From an uncultured Litoreibacter sp. (GTDB taxonomy: Bacteria > Pseudomonadota > Alphaproteobacteria > Rhodobacterales > Rhodobacteraceae): a DNA stretch of 64,000 bases. Under the pieces are notes generated by a model, which saw only the letters and a list, made by a program, of their open reading frames with translations, was not told the DNA's origin and searched no databases. Positions 28,072 to 36,686 of the stretch are shown here, piece after piece (positions within the stretch are counted from its first letter, which is position 1; each line of letters starts with the position of its first letter). The stretch is from the NCBI GenBank assembly GCA_947493265.1, contig CANLQL010000002.1:186001-250000 (forward strand). The letters run 5' to 3'. The position numbers and the translations under genes are program-made.

Positions 28072-28986
28072 ATGCTGCACGGGGACATGCACAGGAAATT
28101 GGGACGCGTCGAATGGGTGACGCTGGCGGTTTTGATCGCGTGCTACGCGGTTTGGGCGCTTGCGATTTTCGTGCTCGCACCGCTGAACCTTGCCTTGGCG
28201 ATTGTGGTTTGTGGCGTTGCGATTGCGCAGCACAGCTCCCTCCAGCATGAGATTATTCATGGCCATCCAACGCCATATCAGGGCCTGAATGAGGCGCTAA
28301 TTTTTCCCGCGTTGATCCTGTTTATTCCATACCAGCGGTTTCGCGACACGCATTTGGCCCATCACAAGGATGCCAACCTCACGGATCCGTATGATGATCC
28401 GGAATCGAACTATCTGGATGCCGGGGCGTGGGATCGGTTGTGCATCTTCAGACGAGCACTTTTCCGGCTGAATAACACACTTCTTGGTCGCATAATCGTC
28501 GGGCCATTCATCGCGCAATATCTGTTTGTTGTCAGTGATATACGAGCCATTCGCGCAGGTGATCGTGCGGTTCTGAGGGCCTGGATGTGGCATGTGCCTG
28601 CGGTGGCGGTCGTGCTGGCGGTCGTTGTTGTCGCGCCGATGCCGGTCTGGGGCTATATCCTGGCGGCCTATTTTGGGGTTGCGGTGTTGAAGATCAGAAC
28701 TTTTCTGGAGCATCAGGCCCATGAAAAATCCCGTGGCCGCACCGTCGTGATTGAGGATCGCGGACCGTTGGCCCTGCTGTTTTTGAACAACAATTACCAT
28801 GTGGTTCATCACATGCACCCGACCGTGCCTTGGTATCAATTGCCAGCGCTGTTTCGGGCGCGCAAGCAGCGCTATCTCAGCTGCAATGACGGGTATTACT
28901 ACGCCTCTTACTGGCAGGTAATTTCCAAACATCTTTGGCGCGCGAAAGATCCGGTGGTGCACCCGTTGTGGCGGCGCGAGGGATAG
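28072..28986 (+). CDS. Membrane fatty acid desaturase
   Basis: Di-iron integral membrane desaturase of 304 aa. The three histidine boxes are present: HEIIHGH, HLAHH and HVVHHMHP. Several hydrophobic helices separate them. The HxxxHGHPTPYQGLNE region looks like the broad group that includes rhizobitoxine- and lipid-type desaturases. The substrate is open; membrane lipid or an amino-lipid is plausible. The start may instead be the ATG at 28087. It lies 89 nt after the carnitine operon. Confidence 0.88.
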   Translation: MLHGDMHRKLGRVEWVTLAVLIACYAVWALAIFVLAPLNLALAIVVCGVAIAQHSSLQHEIIHGHPTPYQGLNEALIFPALILFIPYQRFRDTHLAHHKDANLTDPYDDPESNYLDAGAWDRLCIFRRALFRLNNTLLGRIIVGPFIAQYLFVVSDIRAIRAGDRAVLRAWMWHVPAVAVVLAVVVVAPMPVWGYILAAYFGVAVLKIRTFLEHQAHEKSRGRTVVIEDRGPLALLFLNNNYHVVHHMHPTVPWYQLPALFRARKQRYLSCNDGYYYASYWQVISKHLWRAKDPVVHPLWRREG

Positions 28987-29023
28987 GGCTGGTCGCGCGC
29001 GTCTCGCCATGCGATGAGACGCC

Positions 29024-29911
29024 ATGAGCCTTTGGATACCCGTCACGATTTTGGCAGCGTTTGCGCAAAATCTGCGTTTCATGCTGCAAAAGCACCTGAA
29101 AGCGACGCAGCTTTCGACCGGGGGCGCGACCTTCGCGCGGTTCCTGTTTTCCGCGCCATTGGTGATGGTCCTGATCCTGAATTATATGCAGATCACCGGG
29201 CAGGGGTGGCCCGCCTTAAACGGACGGTTCTTTGCCTTTGCGATTGCGGGGGGATTGGGCCAGATCCTGGCCACGGCCTGCGTTGTTGCCCTGTTTGCAG
29301 AGCGGAATTTTGCGGTGGGCATCGTGTTCAAGAAAACCGAAGTCGTGCAGACCGCTTTGATTGGCCTTGTGGTGCTGGGGGAAGGCTTGGGGCCGTTTGC
29401 CATTGTTGCAATTGCCATCGGATTTGTCGGGGTCTTGTGCCTGTCTGACCCGCCCAAAGGTGGCAGTATTTTCAACAAGGCGGCGGGACTTGGATTGGCC
29501 TCTGGGGCGTTGTTTGGCGTGTCGTCGATCGGCTATCGCGGGGCGTCCTTGGAACTGGTCACCGATGATGTGTTTCTGCGCGCAGGTGTCACGCTGGCGT
29601 TGGTGACGATGATGCAGACTTTTGCGATGGTGGCCTATCTAGCGCTGCGGGAACGCGGCGAGATCGCGCGCGTCGTGGGGTCTTGGCGGGTGTCGTCACT
29701 GGTAGGGATAACCTCGATGATCGGGTCATATGGCTGGTTTTTGGCGTTCTCGCTGCAAAACGCGGCCTATGTGAAGGCGTTGGGCCAGATCGAATTGGTG
29801 TTCACGTTTCTGGCGTCCTACTTCATCTTCAAAGAGCGCAGCACGATGCGCGAAATTGGTGGTATCGCGCTGATTATTCTGAGTATTCTGGTGTTGATCC
29901 TGGCGCTTTGA
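29024..29911 (+). CDS. EamA/DMT-family transporter
   Basis: Drug/metabolite-type carrier of 295 aa with ten predicted helices in two repeats. The first repeat contains FKKTEVVQTALIGLVVLGEG and the second contains YVKALGQIELVFTFLASYFIFKE, the matching EamA positions. Substrate is unknown. A CTCCGGCGG terminator-like motif follows seven nucleotides after the stop. Confidence 0.88.
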   Translation: MSLWIPVTILAAFAQNLRFMLQKHLKATQLSTGGATFARFLFSAPLVMVLILNYMQITGQGWPALNGRFFAFAIAGGLGQILATACVVALFAERNFAVGIVFKKTEVVQTALIGLVVLGEGLGPFAIVAIAIGFVGVLCLSDPPKGGSIFNKAAGLGLASGALFGVSSIGYRGASLELVTDDVFLRAGVTLALVTMMQTFAMVAYLALRERGEIARVVGSWRVSSLVGITSMIGSYGWFLAFSLQNAAYVKALGQIELVFTFLASYFIFKERSTMREIGGIALIILSILVLILAL

Positions 29912-29917
29912 GACCTT

Positions 29918-29950
29918 GCCTCCGGCGGGAGTATTTTGGGCAAGAAGAAG
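29918..29950 (+). terminator. CTCCGGCGG intergenic motif, copy 2, terminator-like after EamA gene
   Basis: GCCTCCGGCGGGAG followed by TATTTT and GGGCAAGAAGAAG. The orientation fits termination of the EamA transcript. It closely matches the copy at 21144. Confidence 0.6.
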
Positions 29951-29978
29951 CGGGCGGAGTGTGACTGGGCCCCGCCCG
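29951..29978 (-). terminator. Probable terminator after scoB
   Basis: Seven-bp stem (CGGGCGG with CCGCCCG) and 14-nt loop, starting 6 nt after the scoB stop on the minus strand and followed by CTTCTTCTTG. The pyrimidine tail is the complement of the neighbouring repeat motif. Confidence 0.5.
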
Positions 29979-29984
29979 AATTGG

Positions 29985-30608
29985 TCAGACGATTGTGGCG
30001 TCAGTTGCCGCGCGCAGTTCGTCTTCGGTGACGCCCTCTGCGGTTTCAACGATCTTGAGGCCACCCTCCACCACATCAAGCACGCCCAGATTGGTGATGA
30101 TCCGGTCAACGACCTTTTGGCCGGTGAGCGGCAGGGTGCATTCTTTCAACAACTTGCTGTCACCGTGTTTGGAGGTGTGGTCCATGACGACGACCACCCG
30201 GCCCACGCCTGCGACCAGATCCATCGCGCCGCCCATGCCTTTGACCAGCTTGCCCGGGATCATCCAGTTGGCCAGATCGCCGTTTTCGGCGACTTCCATC
30301 GCACCCAGGATCGCCATGGCGATCTTGCCGCCGCGGATCATGCCGAAGCTTTGAGAACTGTCGAAATACGCGGTTTGCGGCAGCTCGGTAATGGTTTGCT
30401 TGCCTGCATTGATCAGGTCGGCATCGATTTCATCTTCGGTCGGGAAGGGACCCATCCCGAGCATGCCGTTTTCCGATTGCAACGTAACCTCGATCCCGTC
30501 GGGGATGTAGTTTGACACCAGCGTTGGAATGCCGATGCCGAGGTTCACATACCAGCCATCTTGCAATTCCTGGGCCGCGCGGGCGGCCATTTGGTTGCGA
30601 TCCCACAT
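29985..30608 (-). CDS. scoB: 3-oxoacid CoA-transferase subunit B
   Basis: Beta subunit of succinyl-CoA:3-oxoacid (acetoacetate) CoA-transferase, 207 aa. The catalytic glutamate sits in [23 protein letters not shown] and [12 protein letters not shown] are family hallmarks. The start overlaps the scoA stop (TAATG). With scoA it moves CoA from succinyl-CoA to acetoacetate. The nearby carnitine operon makes acetoacetate, so linkage is metabolically sensible. Confidence 0.95.
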   Translation of the reverse strand: MWDRNQMAARAAQELQDGWYVNLGIGIPTLVSNYIPDGIEVTLQSENGMLGMGPFPTEDEIDADLINAGKQTITELPQTAYFDSSQSFGMIRGGKIAMAILGAMEVAENGDLANWMIPGKLVKGMGGAMDLVAGVGRVVVVMDHTSKHGDSKLLKECTLPLTGQKVVDRIITNLGVLDVVEGGLKIVETAEGVTEDELRAATDATIV

Positions 30609-31321
30609 TATGCTGCCCTCACTGTGCGTTGTTCGATCCGTTTCTCATGGGGGCCTTGGATGATGCGGTGCACATAGATGCCCGGCAAGTGGATGCTGTC
30701 GGGGTCCAGTGATCCGGTTTCCACGATCTCCTCGACCTCGACCACGCAGGTTTTACCGCACATGGCAGCGGGCGGGTTGAAATTGCGGGCGGTTTTGCGG
30801 AACACCAGATTGCCGGTGGCATCGGCTTTCCAGGCTTTGATGATCGAGAGATCAGCGAAGAGGCCGGTTTCCATGATGTAGGTTTCATCCTCACCATTGG
30901 GCCCGGTGGGAAAGTCTTTGTGTTCCTTGCCCTCGGCGATCACGGTGCCGACGCCGGTTTTGGTATAAAAGCCGGGGATACCGCAGCCTGCTGACCGCAT
31001 CCGCTCGGCCAGAGTGCCTTGCGGGTTGAACTCAAGCTCCAGCTCGCCCGACAGGTATTGGCGCATAAATTCCGCGTTTTCACCGACATAGGAGCTGATC
31101 ATTTTCTTGACCTGGCGCGTTTGCAGCAGGATGCCGATGCCGAAATCGTCGACGCCGGCATTGTTTGAGGCAAATGTCAGGTCCTTGGTGCCCGCATCCT
31201 TGATGGCTTGCAGCAAAAGTTCTGGAATGCCGCATAGGCCGAACCCGCCTGCCGCGATGAACATGCCGTCGTGCAAAAGCCCGTCTAGGGCCTCGGCGGC
31301 ATTGGAATAGACTTTCTTCAT
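30608..31321 (-). CDS. scoA: 3-oxoacid CoA-transferase subunit A
   Basis: Alpha subunit of the acetoacetate-activating CoA-transferase, 237 aa. The N-terminus [20 protein letters not shown] and the CoA-binding [12 protein letters not shown] are diagnostic, as is the [14 protein letters not shown] stretch. The ATG at 31321 was chosen over a frame open to 31384. It is first in the scoAB pair, with a one-base overlap to scoB. Confidence 0.95.
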   Translation of the reverse strand: MKKVYSNAAEALDGLLHDGMFIAAGGFGLCGIPELLLQAIKDAGTKDLTFASNNAGVDDFGIGILLQTRQVKKMISSYVGENAEFMRQYLSGELELEFNPQGTLAERMRSAGCGIPGFYTKTGVGTVIAEGKEHKDFPTGPNGEDETYIMETGLFADLSIIKAWKADATGNLVFRKTARNFNPPAAMCGKTCVVEVEEIVETGSLDPDSIHLPGIYVHRIIQGPHEKRIEQRTVRAA

Positions 31322-31404
31322 AGGATCCCCCGGAGTTGAGTTGGCAGATTTGTGACGCTCGGACCTGTCAGAGTCAACGTGCAATTCCGCACTGCAGCAA
31401 ACGC

Positions 31405-32523
31405 TCAGAGGTCGAAATATCGCACGAGTTCGGTGATCAGTTCCTGATGCATTCGGTGCAGGCGGTCAGAGGGTTGCCTTGCGTCCAAGGTACTTGCCAA
31501 CGGGTCGGGGGCGGAAATGTCGCTGCCAGAAAGCTGTTGCAGCACATGATGGCCGCAAAACGGGACATAGACTTCGGAATAGCCGCCCTCATGGACCAGA
31601 ACCAGCTTGTCATCGCACAGGTCTGATGCGGTCTGCATCATTTGGTTGGTCATTTTGCGGAAGGTTTCAGCGGTGGCCATCATGCGGCTAAGCGGATCAA
31701 CGGCGGCGGCATCAAAGCCGCAGGCGACGATGATCACATCGGGTTCGAACGCCTCGAGCGCCGGGATCACCAACCGTTCCATCGCGTCAAGATAGAGTGC
31801 GTGTCCGCCGCCGGGCGGCAGTGGGATGTTGAGGTTGTAGCCTTCGCCCGCACCAACCCCGCGGTCTTCCGCATCGCCTGTGTCCATTGGGTAATTGCGT
31901 TCCTGATGCAGCGAGATTGTCAGCACGTCGTCGCGGTCATAGAAAATCGCTTCTGATCCATTGCCGTGGTGGACGTCCCAGTCAACGATGGCCACGCGGG
32001 AGGTCAGGTTTTGCGCCAAAGCGGCTTCAACGGCGATGGCGATATTGGCCAGCAGGCAAAACCCGTTCGGGAAGTCTGGCAGGCAATGATGACCCGGCGG
32101 GCGAGACAGGGCATAGGCATTCTGAAGATCGCCTTCGAGCACGGAAAACAGAGCACCTTTTGCCAGACCTGCCGATGTGCAGGCGATTTCGAACCCGTCT
32201 TGCGCGAACGGCGCGCGCAGACCGATTTCCCCGCCGCCCGTGTCAGAGAGGGTTTTGAATTTCTTGAGATAGCTTTCCGGGTGGACGCGGGCCAAGTCTT
32301 CCCAGGTTGCGGGCGGGGCTGTGCGCGCGTGCAATTGATCGGTTAGACCGGTGACATCAAGCAGGTTTTTCAGGCGGCGCTTCGTTTCAGGACTGTCGGG
32401 AAAGCCCCCGGCGGTTGCGGGTTGGACAAGGCCGCCCACAGGCATGGTCAACGCGTAGTTTCCACCGGAATGCCAAAAGCAGCGTTCGTCCCAGAAAAAG
32501 CCGGTTTTGTTGACCGCACTCAT
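31405..32523 (-). CDS. Histone-deacetylase-fold amidohydrolase
   Basis: Zinc deacetylase-fold protein of 372 aa. The active-site set is intact: His pair in SRPPGHHCL, zinc ligands in DWDVHHGNG, a late Asp in CGFDAAAVDPL and the Tyr in EGGYSEVY. Bacterial members remove acetyl groups from polyamines, acetoin-pathway enzymes or unknown amides. The start at 32523 is fixed by ATGA overlap with the small upstream gene; the frame is open further to 32655. Substrate is not known. Confidence 0.88.
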   Translation of the reverse strand: MSAVNKTGFFWDERCFWHSGGNYALTMPVGGLVQPATAGGFPDSPETKRRLKNLLDVTGLTDQLHARTAPPATWEDLARVHPESYLKKFKTLSDTGGGEIGLRAPFAQDGFEIACTSAGLAKGALFSVLEGDLQNAYALSRPPGHHCLPDFPNGFCLLANIAIAVEAALAQNLTSRVAIVDWDVHHGNGSEAIFYDRDDVLTISLHQERNYPMDTGDAEDRGVGAGEGYNLNIPLPPGGGHALYLDAMERLVIPALEAFEPDVIIVACGFDAAAVDPLSRMMATAETFRKMTNQMMQTASDLCDDKLVLVHEGGYSEVYVPFCGHHVLQQLSGSDISAPDPLASTLDARQPSDRLHRMHQELITELVRYFDL

Positions 32524-32756
32524 GGGCGGTTGCGCAGTCGGTAACTGCCTTCGGGCAAATCCAGGGCCGCAGCAAGATCGCGGATCTGGCGCATGGAAAA
32601 GGTCACGCGTTGCAGCCGTTCGGTGACCGGATCTTCTTGTTCCAGCGTGACGCAATCGTCAAAGGCGTTAACGGCGATGTCGGCCACCAAATTGGGGCTG
32701 CCTTCGTCGATCAAGGTGACGACGGTGGCGTCAAATTCATGTTCGATGGTAAACAT
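32520..32756 (-). CDS. Small acidic protein coupled to the deacetylase-fold gene
   Basis: Protein of 78 aa, acidic and without a signal peptide, not recognised. It appears as a beta-rich N-terminal half (FTIEHEFDATVVTLIDEG) and a helix near the C-terminus (MRQIRDLAAALDLPEGSY). It is first in a two-gene unit and overlaps the deacetylase start by 4 nt. A regulatory or substrate-presenting role is possible but speculative. Confidence 0.6.
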   Translation of the reverse strand: MFTIEHEFDATVVTLIDEGSPNLVADIAVNAFDDCVTLEQEDPVTERLQRVTFSMRQIRDLAAALDLPEGSYRLRNRP

Positions 32757-32882
32757 TCAGGCTCTCCGCTTCGTTTTCCCACCAAATCAGGGCAAGCGGA
32801 GTTTGGCAAACGTGAAAACTCGTGGCTTGGCGGCGCAGGGCAGGCGGCCTATGATGGGGCAAGAGAAGATGAGGGTACTGCA

Positions 32883-33584
32883 ATGATGAAACATGTGGCT
32901 TTGATATGTGTGCTTGGCCTTGCCGGGTGTGAGGTTTCAACCACCCCGCCAGCGCAATCCGGACCGTCGACGGCACCAGCAACACGGGCAGCTGATTCCG
33001 GCGCACGTGTGTCGCCCGCCGCTTTTCGCCGGGTTATTCGCACCGTGGAGCCCGTGGCAGAGCGCGAATGCCGCCAGCGAACACCTGATCTGAATTGCGA
33101 TTTCAAGATCGTGATTGACGAGAATCCAAACCAGCCGCCAAACGCGTTCCAAACTCTGGATGAAAATGGCCGCCCGATTATCGGGTTCACGATTGCGCTG
33201 CTAAATGATGCGCGCAATACCGATGAATTGGCGTTTGTGATGGGCCACGAGACGGCGCACCACATCTCACGGCATTTGCAGCGTCAGCGGCAATCAGCCT
33301 TGACCGGGGCTATTCTGGGCAGCATTGGCGATGCGCTTTTGGGCGTGCAAACCGGCGTGTTCCAACAGATCGGTGGCACGGTGGGCGCGCGGGTCTATTC
33401 CAAGGACAACGAATTGGAAGCCGATGCATTGGGAACCGTGATTACCAAACGCGCGGGCTACAACCCGGTTCGGGGCGCGGAATTCTTCACGCGGATCCCT
33501 GATCCCGGTGATCGTTTCTTGGGGACACACCCGCCCAACGCACAGCGTATCGAAACCGTCCGGCGGGTAAATTCACAGCTTTAA
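32883..33584 (+). CDS. M48-family metalloprotease lipoprotein
   Basis: Zinc protease of 233 aa. A lipobox at LAGC makes Cys16 the lipidation site. The HETAHH motif (His122, Glu123, His126) and the third ligand in ELEADALG are present. The family includes BepA/YfgC-type periplasmic chaperone-proteases that act on outer-membrane proteins; this one lacks the C-terminal TPR part. The start is the ATG at 32883, giving the only N-terminus with a lipobox. It converges on the gene at 33592 with a 7-nt gap. Confidence 0.92.
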   Translation: MMKHVALICVLGLAGCEVSTTPPAQSGPSTAPATRAADSGARVSPAAFRRVIRTVEPVAERECRQRTPDLNCDFKIVIDENPNQPPNAFQTLDENGRPIIGFTIALLNDARNTDELAFVMGHETAHHISRHLQRQRQSALTGAILGSIGDALLGVQTGVFQQIGGTVGARVYSKDNELEADALGTVITKRAGYNPVRGAEFFTRIPDPGDRFLGTHPPNAQRIETVRRVNSQL

Positions 33585-33591
33585 CAGCGGT

Positions 33592-35763
33592 TTAGCTTCG
33601 GGGCATTTCCAAAGTAACCGTGCGGGAGCCCTTGGTGTAGCGCAATGCGCCTTCGCCAATGGCGGCCACGCGTCCGCCGTCGATACGGTCCCCGACCGAC
33701 ACTTTTTTGAACCGTCCATTGGGCATACGCACCAATGCGCGACGGTTTGAGGTCGGACCAAAAACACCCACCAATGCGACACGCCCCAGGCTCAGCGCGT
33801 TGTTATCTGTTGCCGCGCGCGCCACGGAGGCACGGGTTGTCCCGGATGGTCTTGCGCGGCTGTTGCGCGCCACGGCAGGACCGGTTGCACCGATTGCGGC
33901 AGTTGATGCGGCGGCTGCGGGATTGCTGCGATCAGGCGCTTCGCGCACCGCGCGGGCGACGATCTGATCAATGTTGGAGGGTCGTGCGCGGGGTGTGACA
34001 GACGATGCGACGGCGAATCTCGTGCCTTGATCTGCTTGCCCTTCGGTGCTGGCTTCGGCCAGAGCGCGGGCGATGGCTTCGGCGCGCGATTGTGCGGATT
34101 CTGGTCTGACCGCCGGTCGGATCGCTGCAAGTTCATTGCGGGTCAGGCCGCCAAATGTGGAGCGTTCGTTGGCCTCGCTCAGCCCGCTGGGCCGTGGCGC
34201 GGGGCGAATGCCAGCCAGTCTGGTGTTGGCTTCTGGTTCGGCCTGTACCGGCGCGCTGCCCGGACGGGGTCCGGTGACCTTGCTGGGCGGTCCTTCGAAT
34301 ATTCGAATGCCATCGGCGTTCAACGCACCATCAGGTGTTGGCCGGACCAAGCCGTCTGGACCCAGATCAAACACCGTATCTGAAGGCGGGGGCGGCAACA
34401 GGGCATCGATGATGCCGCCTTCGTCGGTTGTATACGCTTGCAGGGCCGGGGCGTCTTCAAAGGCGAGGCCCGGATCCAGCGACGCAATATAAAGATTGTC
34501 GAGCGTACCGGGGCTGACAGCCAGCCCCAGTTCCGGCGATCTTTGCCAGATCCCGGTCAGAACATATGCATTTTCGGCTTCGCTTTCGGTAAGGGGTTCG
34601 GGAAGCGCGGGGGCGGTTTCCTGTACCACGTCGACGGGGGCGCCAGCTTCCGGGGTGGTGGCGTCCAGATCAAGCGGCGCAACTTCAGAGAGTTCCGGAG
34701 CATCCGCCGGTACGGAGGCAAGTGCCTCTTCCAGCGAGACGGAGTTTTCCTGACGCGTGACCAAGAATGCGTCCAGCCAACCGCTGGAATAGGCTGTCAC
34801 CAAACCCGCGAGGAGGAAGATAAACAGCGCCGCGACAAGGCGCAAAACAACCGGGGACGTCTGTGTCACAGGTGTTGCGAACCCTTTGATCGGTTCTGCG
34901 AGTTTGTCTTTGGACGCCAGTGGCTGCGTAGGTTTTGCTGGTTTTGGTGTGGTTTTCGGGGCCGAGCTTGCCCGCATCGCCGGGCTTGGCTTTTTTGGCT
35001 TTGGGGCAGATGGCTTGGCCGCTGGCATCGTTGGAACAGCAATCCGGGGCTGCACGCGGGCGACAGTTTTTCCGACCTCTTCCAGCGGATCGCCGGAGGA
35101 ATAGCGCCGGTTGGTGGTAAAGCCAGTTGCAGGCGCAAGGGCGCTTTCAGCCTCTGCCGGTACGCGGGCGGGTTCCGGGGGTGCGGTGACGTCTTCGGTG
35201 ACGGTTTCTTGAAAAGCCGTTTGCGCAAGCGCGGGCTCTTCCGCTTCGACGTCCTGCGGGATCGGGTCTGCGGCAGGGGCAAGCTCTGCCGCGAAACGGG
35301 TCGGACCCAAGTCAGGTGGACCGCCAAAATTGTCCGGCGACGGGCGCGCGGTAAAGCGAACCATGTTCAGCCCGTAAGGCCCGACAAAGTCTTCCGCTTC
35401 CGTCAAAGTTTCGCGCGCAACAGCAACGACGCGCACATCTTCGCCGCTTTCGTCGATGTCATAACGAATCTCGTCGATCCGGTAGGGCGTCAGTTCTTCC
35501 AAGGCGCGCGGGACTTCCCGGGCCGCGTCGCTGTCGACTTTCAGTGTTGCATATAAAAGCTGCGATGGCGGCAGAATTACCTCGGTCCGGAAATCTTCCC
35601 CGGCAAGGTCTGTTGCAATTTGGCGCAGCTCTTTCAGGCGGTCCGACAGGTCCGGGGCGTCCAGATCAACCTCGCTGACAGGATTCCACGGATCCTCGGG
35701 GGTGTCCCGATGAAGCAGGACAATCCCGTCCTCAGAAAGATCCAACGCGAAATTTGGTGTCAT
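33592..35763 (-). CDS. Large single-pass inner-membrane protein with PilM/GspL-like N-terminus and GspC/PilP-like C-terminus
   Basis: Protein of 723 aa without a confident family. Residues 1-140 (FALDLSEDGIVLLHRD, ILPPSQLLYATLKVDS, ALEELTPYRIDEIRYDI) read like the cytoplasmic PilM/GspL actin-like type. An Ala/Pro/Lys-rich linker follows to about 300. One helix spans 304-328 (VVLRLVAALFIFLLAGLVTAY). The long periplasmic part is disordered. Residues 656-723 form a small barrel (LSLGRVALVGVFGPTSNRRA, VSVGDRIDGGRVAAIGEGAL) like the HR domain of GspC and PilP that contacts secretins. No secretin gene is adjacent. The domain reading is inference. Confidence 0.6.
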   Translation of the reverse strand: MTPNFALDLSEDGIVLLHRDTPEDPWNPVSEVDLDAPDLSDRLKELRQIATDLAGEDFRTEVILPPSQLLYATLKVDSDAAREVPRALEELTPYRIDEIRYDIDESGEDVRVVAVARETLTEAEDFVGPYGLNMVRFTARPSPDNFGGPPDLGPTRFAAELAPAADPIPQDVEAEEPALAQTAFQETVTEDVTAPPEPARVPAEAESALAPATGFTTNRRYSSGDPLEEVGKTVARVQPRIAVPTMPAAKPSAPKPKKPSPAMRASSAPKTTPKPAKPTQPLASKDKLAEPIKGFATPVTQTSPVVLRLVAALFIFLLAGLVTAYSSGWLDAFLVTRQENSVSLEEALASVPADAPELSEVAPLDLDATTPEAGAPVDVVQETAPALPEPLTESEAENAYVLTGIWQRSPELGLAVSPGTLDNLYIASLDPGLAFEDAPALQAYTTDEGGIIDALLPPPPSDTVFDLGPDGLVRPTPDGALNADGIRIFEGPPSKVTGPRPGSAPVQAEPEANTRLAGIRPAPRPSGLSEANERSTFGGLTRNELAAIRPAVRPESAQSRAEAIARALAEASTEGQADQGTRFAVASSVTPRARPSNIDQIVARAVREAPDRSNPAAAASTAAIGATGPAVARNSRARPSGTTRASVARAATDNNALSLGRVALVGVFGPTSNRRALVRMPNGRFKKVSVGDRIDGGRVAAIGEGALRYTKGSRTVTLEMPRS

Positions 35764-35871
35764 AGTTTGTCGTTTCAGCCCGTTTCAAACGATGGCGGTG
35801 TCGGTTTGACCGCTCTTGTTTCCACCCACCTTGTCTTATCGTAAATCCATACCCTTATAAAGGAGAAGTCG

Positions 35872-35913
35872 TTAACACTTTTCTCCGCCATTTTGGTGGC
35901 GTCTATGTGTTAA
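35872..35913. repeat. Nested inverted repeats in divergent promoter region
   Basis: The outer arms TTAACAC (35872-35878) and GTGTTAA (35907-35913) enclose inner arms CGCCA and TGGCG around TTTTGG. The element lies 35 nt before the SIMPL gene and could be an operator or a 5'-leader hairpin. Confidence 0.5.
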
Positions 35914-35947
35914 GCTGCAGAAAATTGAAAAAAGCGAGGATTTCGAG

Positions 35948-36649
35948 ATGAGATTGTCAATTTCCGGTTTGGTCATAGGCGCGTTGCTGGCCTTTGGTAG
36001 CGCGGCTGTTGCTGCAGAAAACATGCGTCAGATCGTGGTATCTGGGGAAGGCCAAGTGGCCGCAGCACCTGATCTGGCGACAATCTCGCTTGGTGTGACG
36101 CAAGAGGCCAAGACCGCGGCTGAAGCGTTGGATGCGGTTTCAAACGCAACGCGGGGCGTGCTGGCGCGTCTGAAAGAGTTGGCAATTGCTGACCGGGACA
36201 TGCAGACCAGCCAACTGACGCTTAACCCGAAATGGACGTATCGCAAGGTGAACAACCGCGAATACAACGAAATTACCGGCTATACCGCGTCGAACATGGT
36301 GACGGTCAAGGTGCGGGATCTTGGATCACTGGGGACCGTGCTTGATGGCGTTGTGCGAAGTGGGGCCAATAATTTCAATGGGTTGCGCTTTGGGTTTGAT
36401 GATCCACAAACGCTGGAAGATGACGCCCGCAAAGCGGCGGTGAAAGACGCATTGCGCAAGGCGTCGCAATTGGCCGAAGCGGCTGGCGTCACCTTGGGAC
36501 CAATTCAGAACATCAGCGAGTCTGGGGGGCGTGCGAGTCCTGTGGCGATGGCCGAATCGCGCATGGCGATGGACAGCGCAGTGCCGATTGCAGAGGGCGA
36601 ACTGAGCCTGACATCGCGTGTGTCTGTGGTCTTCAGCATCGCTGACTGA
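35948..36649 (+). CDS. SIMPL-domain (DUF541) exported protein
   Basis: Periplasmic protein of 233 aa, the family of mouse SIMPL and bacterial oxidative-stress defence protein YggE. The signal peptide ends at AAVAA. Typical stretches are IVVSGEGQVAAAPDLATISLG, ITGYTASNMVTVKVRDLGSLG and ARKAAVKDALRKASQLAEAAGV. Function is unclear but linked to envelope stress. It is divergent from the large single-pass protein and followed by a strong terminator. Confidence 0.93.
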   Translation: MRLSISGLVIGALLAFGSAAVAAENMRQIVVSGEGQVAAAPDLATISLGVTQEAKTAAEALDAVSNATRGVLARLKELAIADRDMQTSQLTLNPKWTYRKVNNREYNEITGYTASNMVTVKVRDLGSLGTVLDGVVRSGANNFNGLRFGFDDPQTLEDDARKAAVKDALRKASQLAEAAGVTLGPIQNISESGGRASPVAMAESRMAMDSAVPIAEGELSLTSRVSVVFSIAD

Positions 36650-36653
36650 AAGC

Positions 36654-36686
36654 TGCCCCGGCCATTGACCGGGGCACTTTGATTTT
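36654..36686. terminator. Bidirectional terminator between SIMPL gene and metY
   Basis: Perfect 8-bp stem TGCCCCGG / CCGGGGCA with a 7-nt loop, then CTTTGATTTT in the plus direction. It fills the 35-nt gap between two convergent genes. Confidence 0.85.

Noticed and set aside
34438-35556. Plus-strand open frame of 372 codons
   Set aside because: Mirror of the low-complexity Ala/Pro/Lys linker of the single-pass protein; Gly/Arg/Cys-rich with no recognisable domain.
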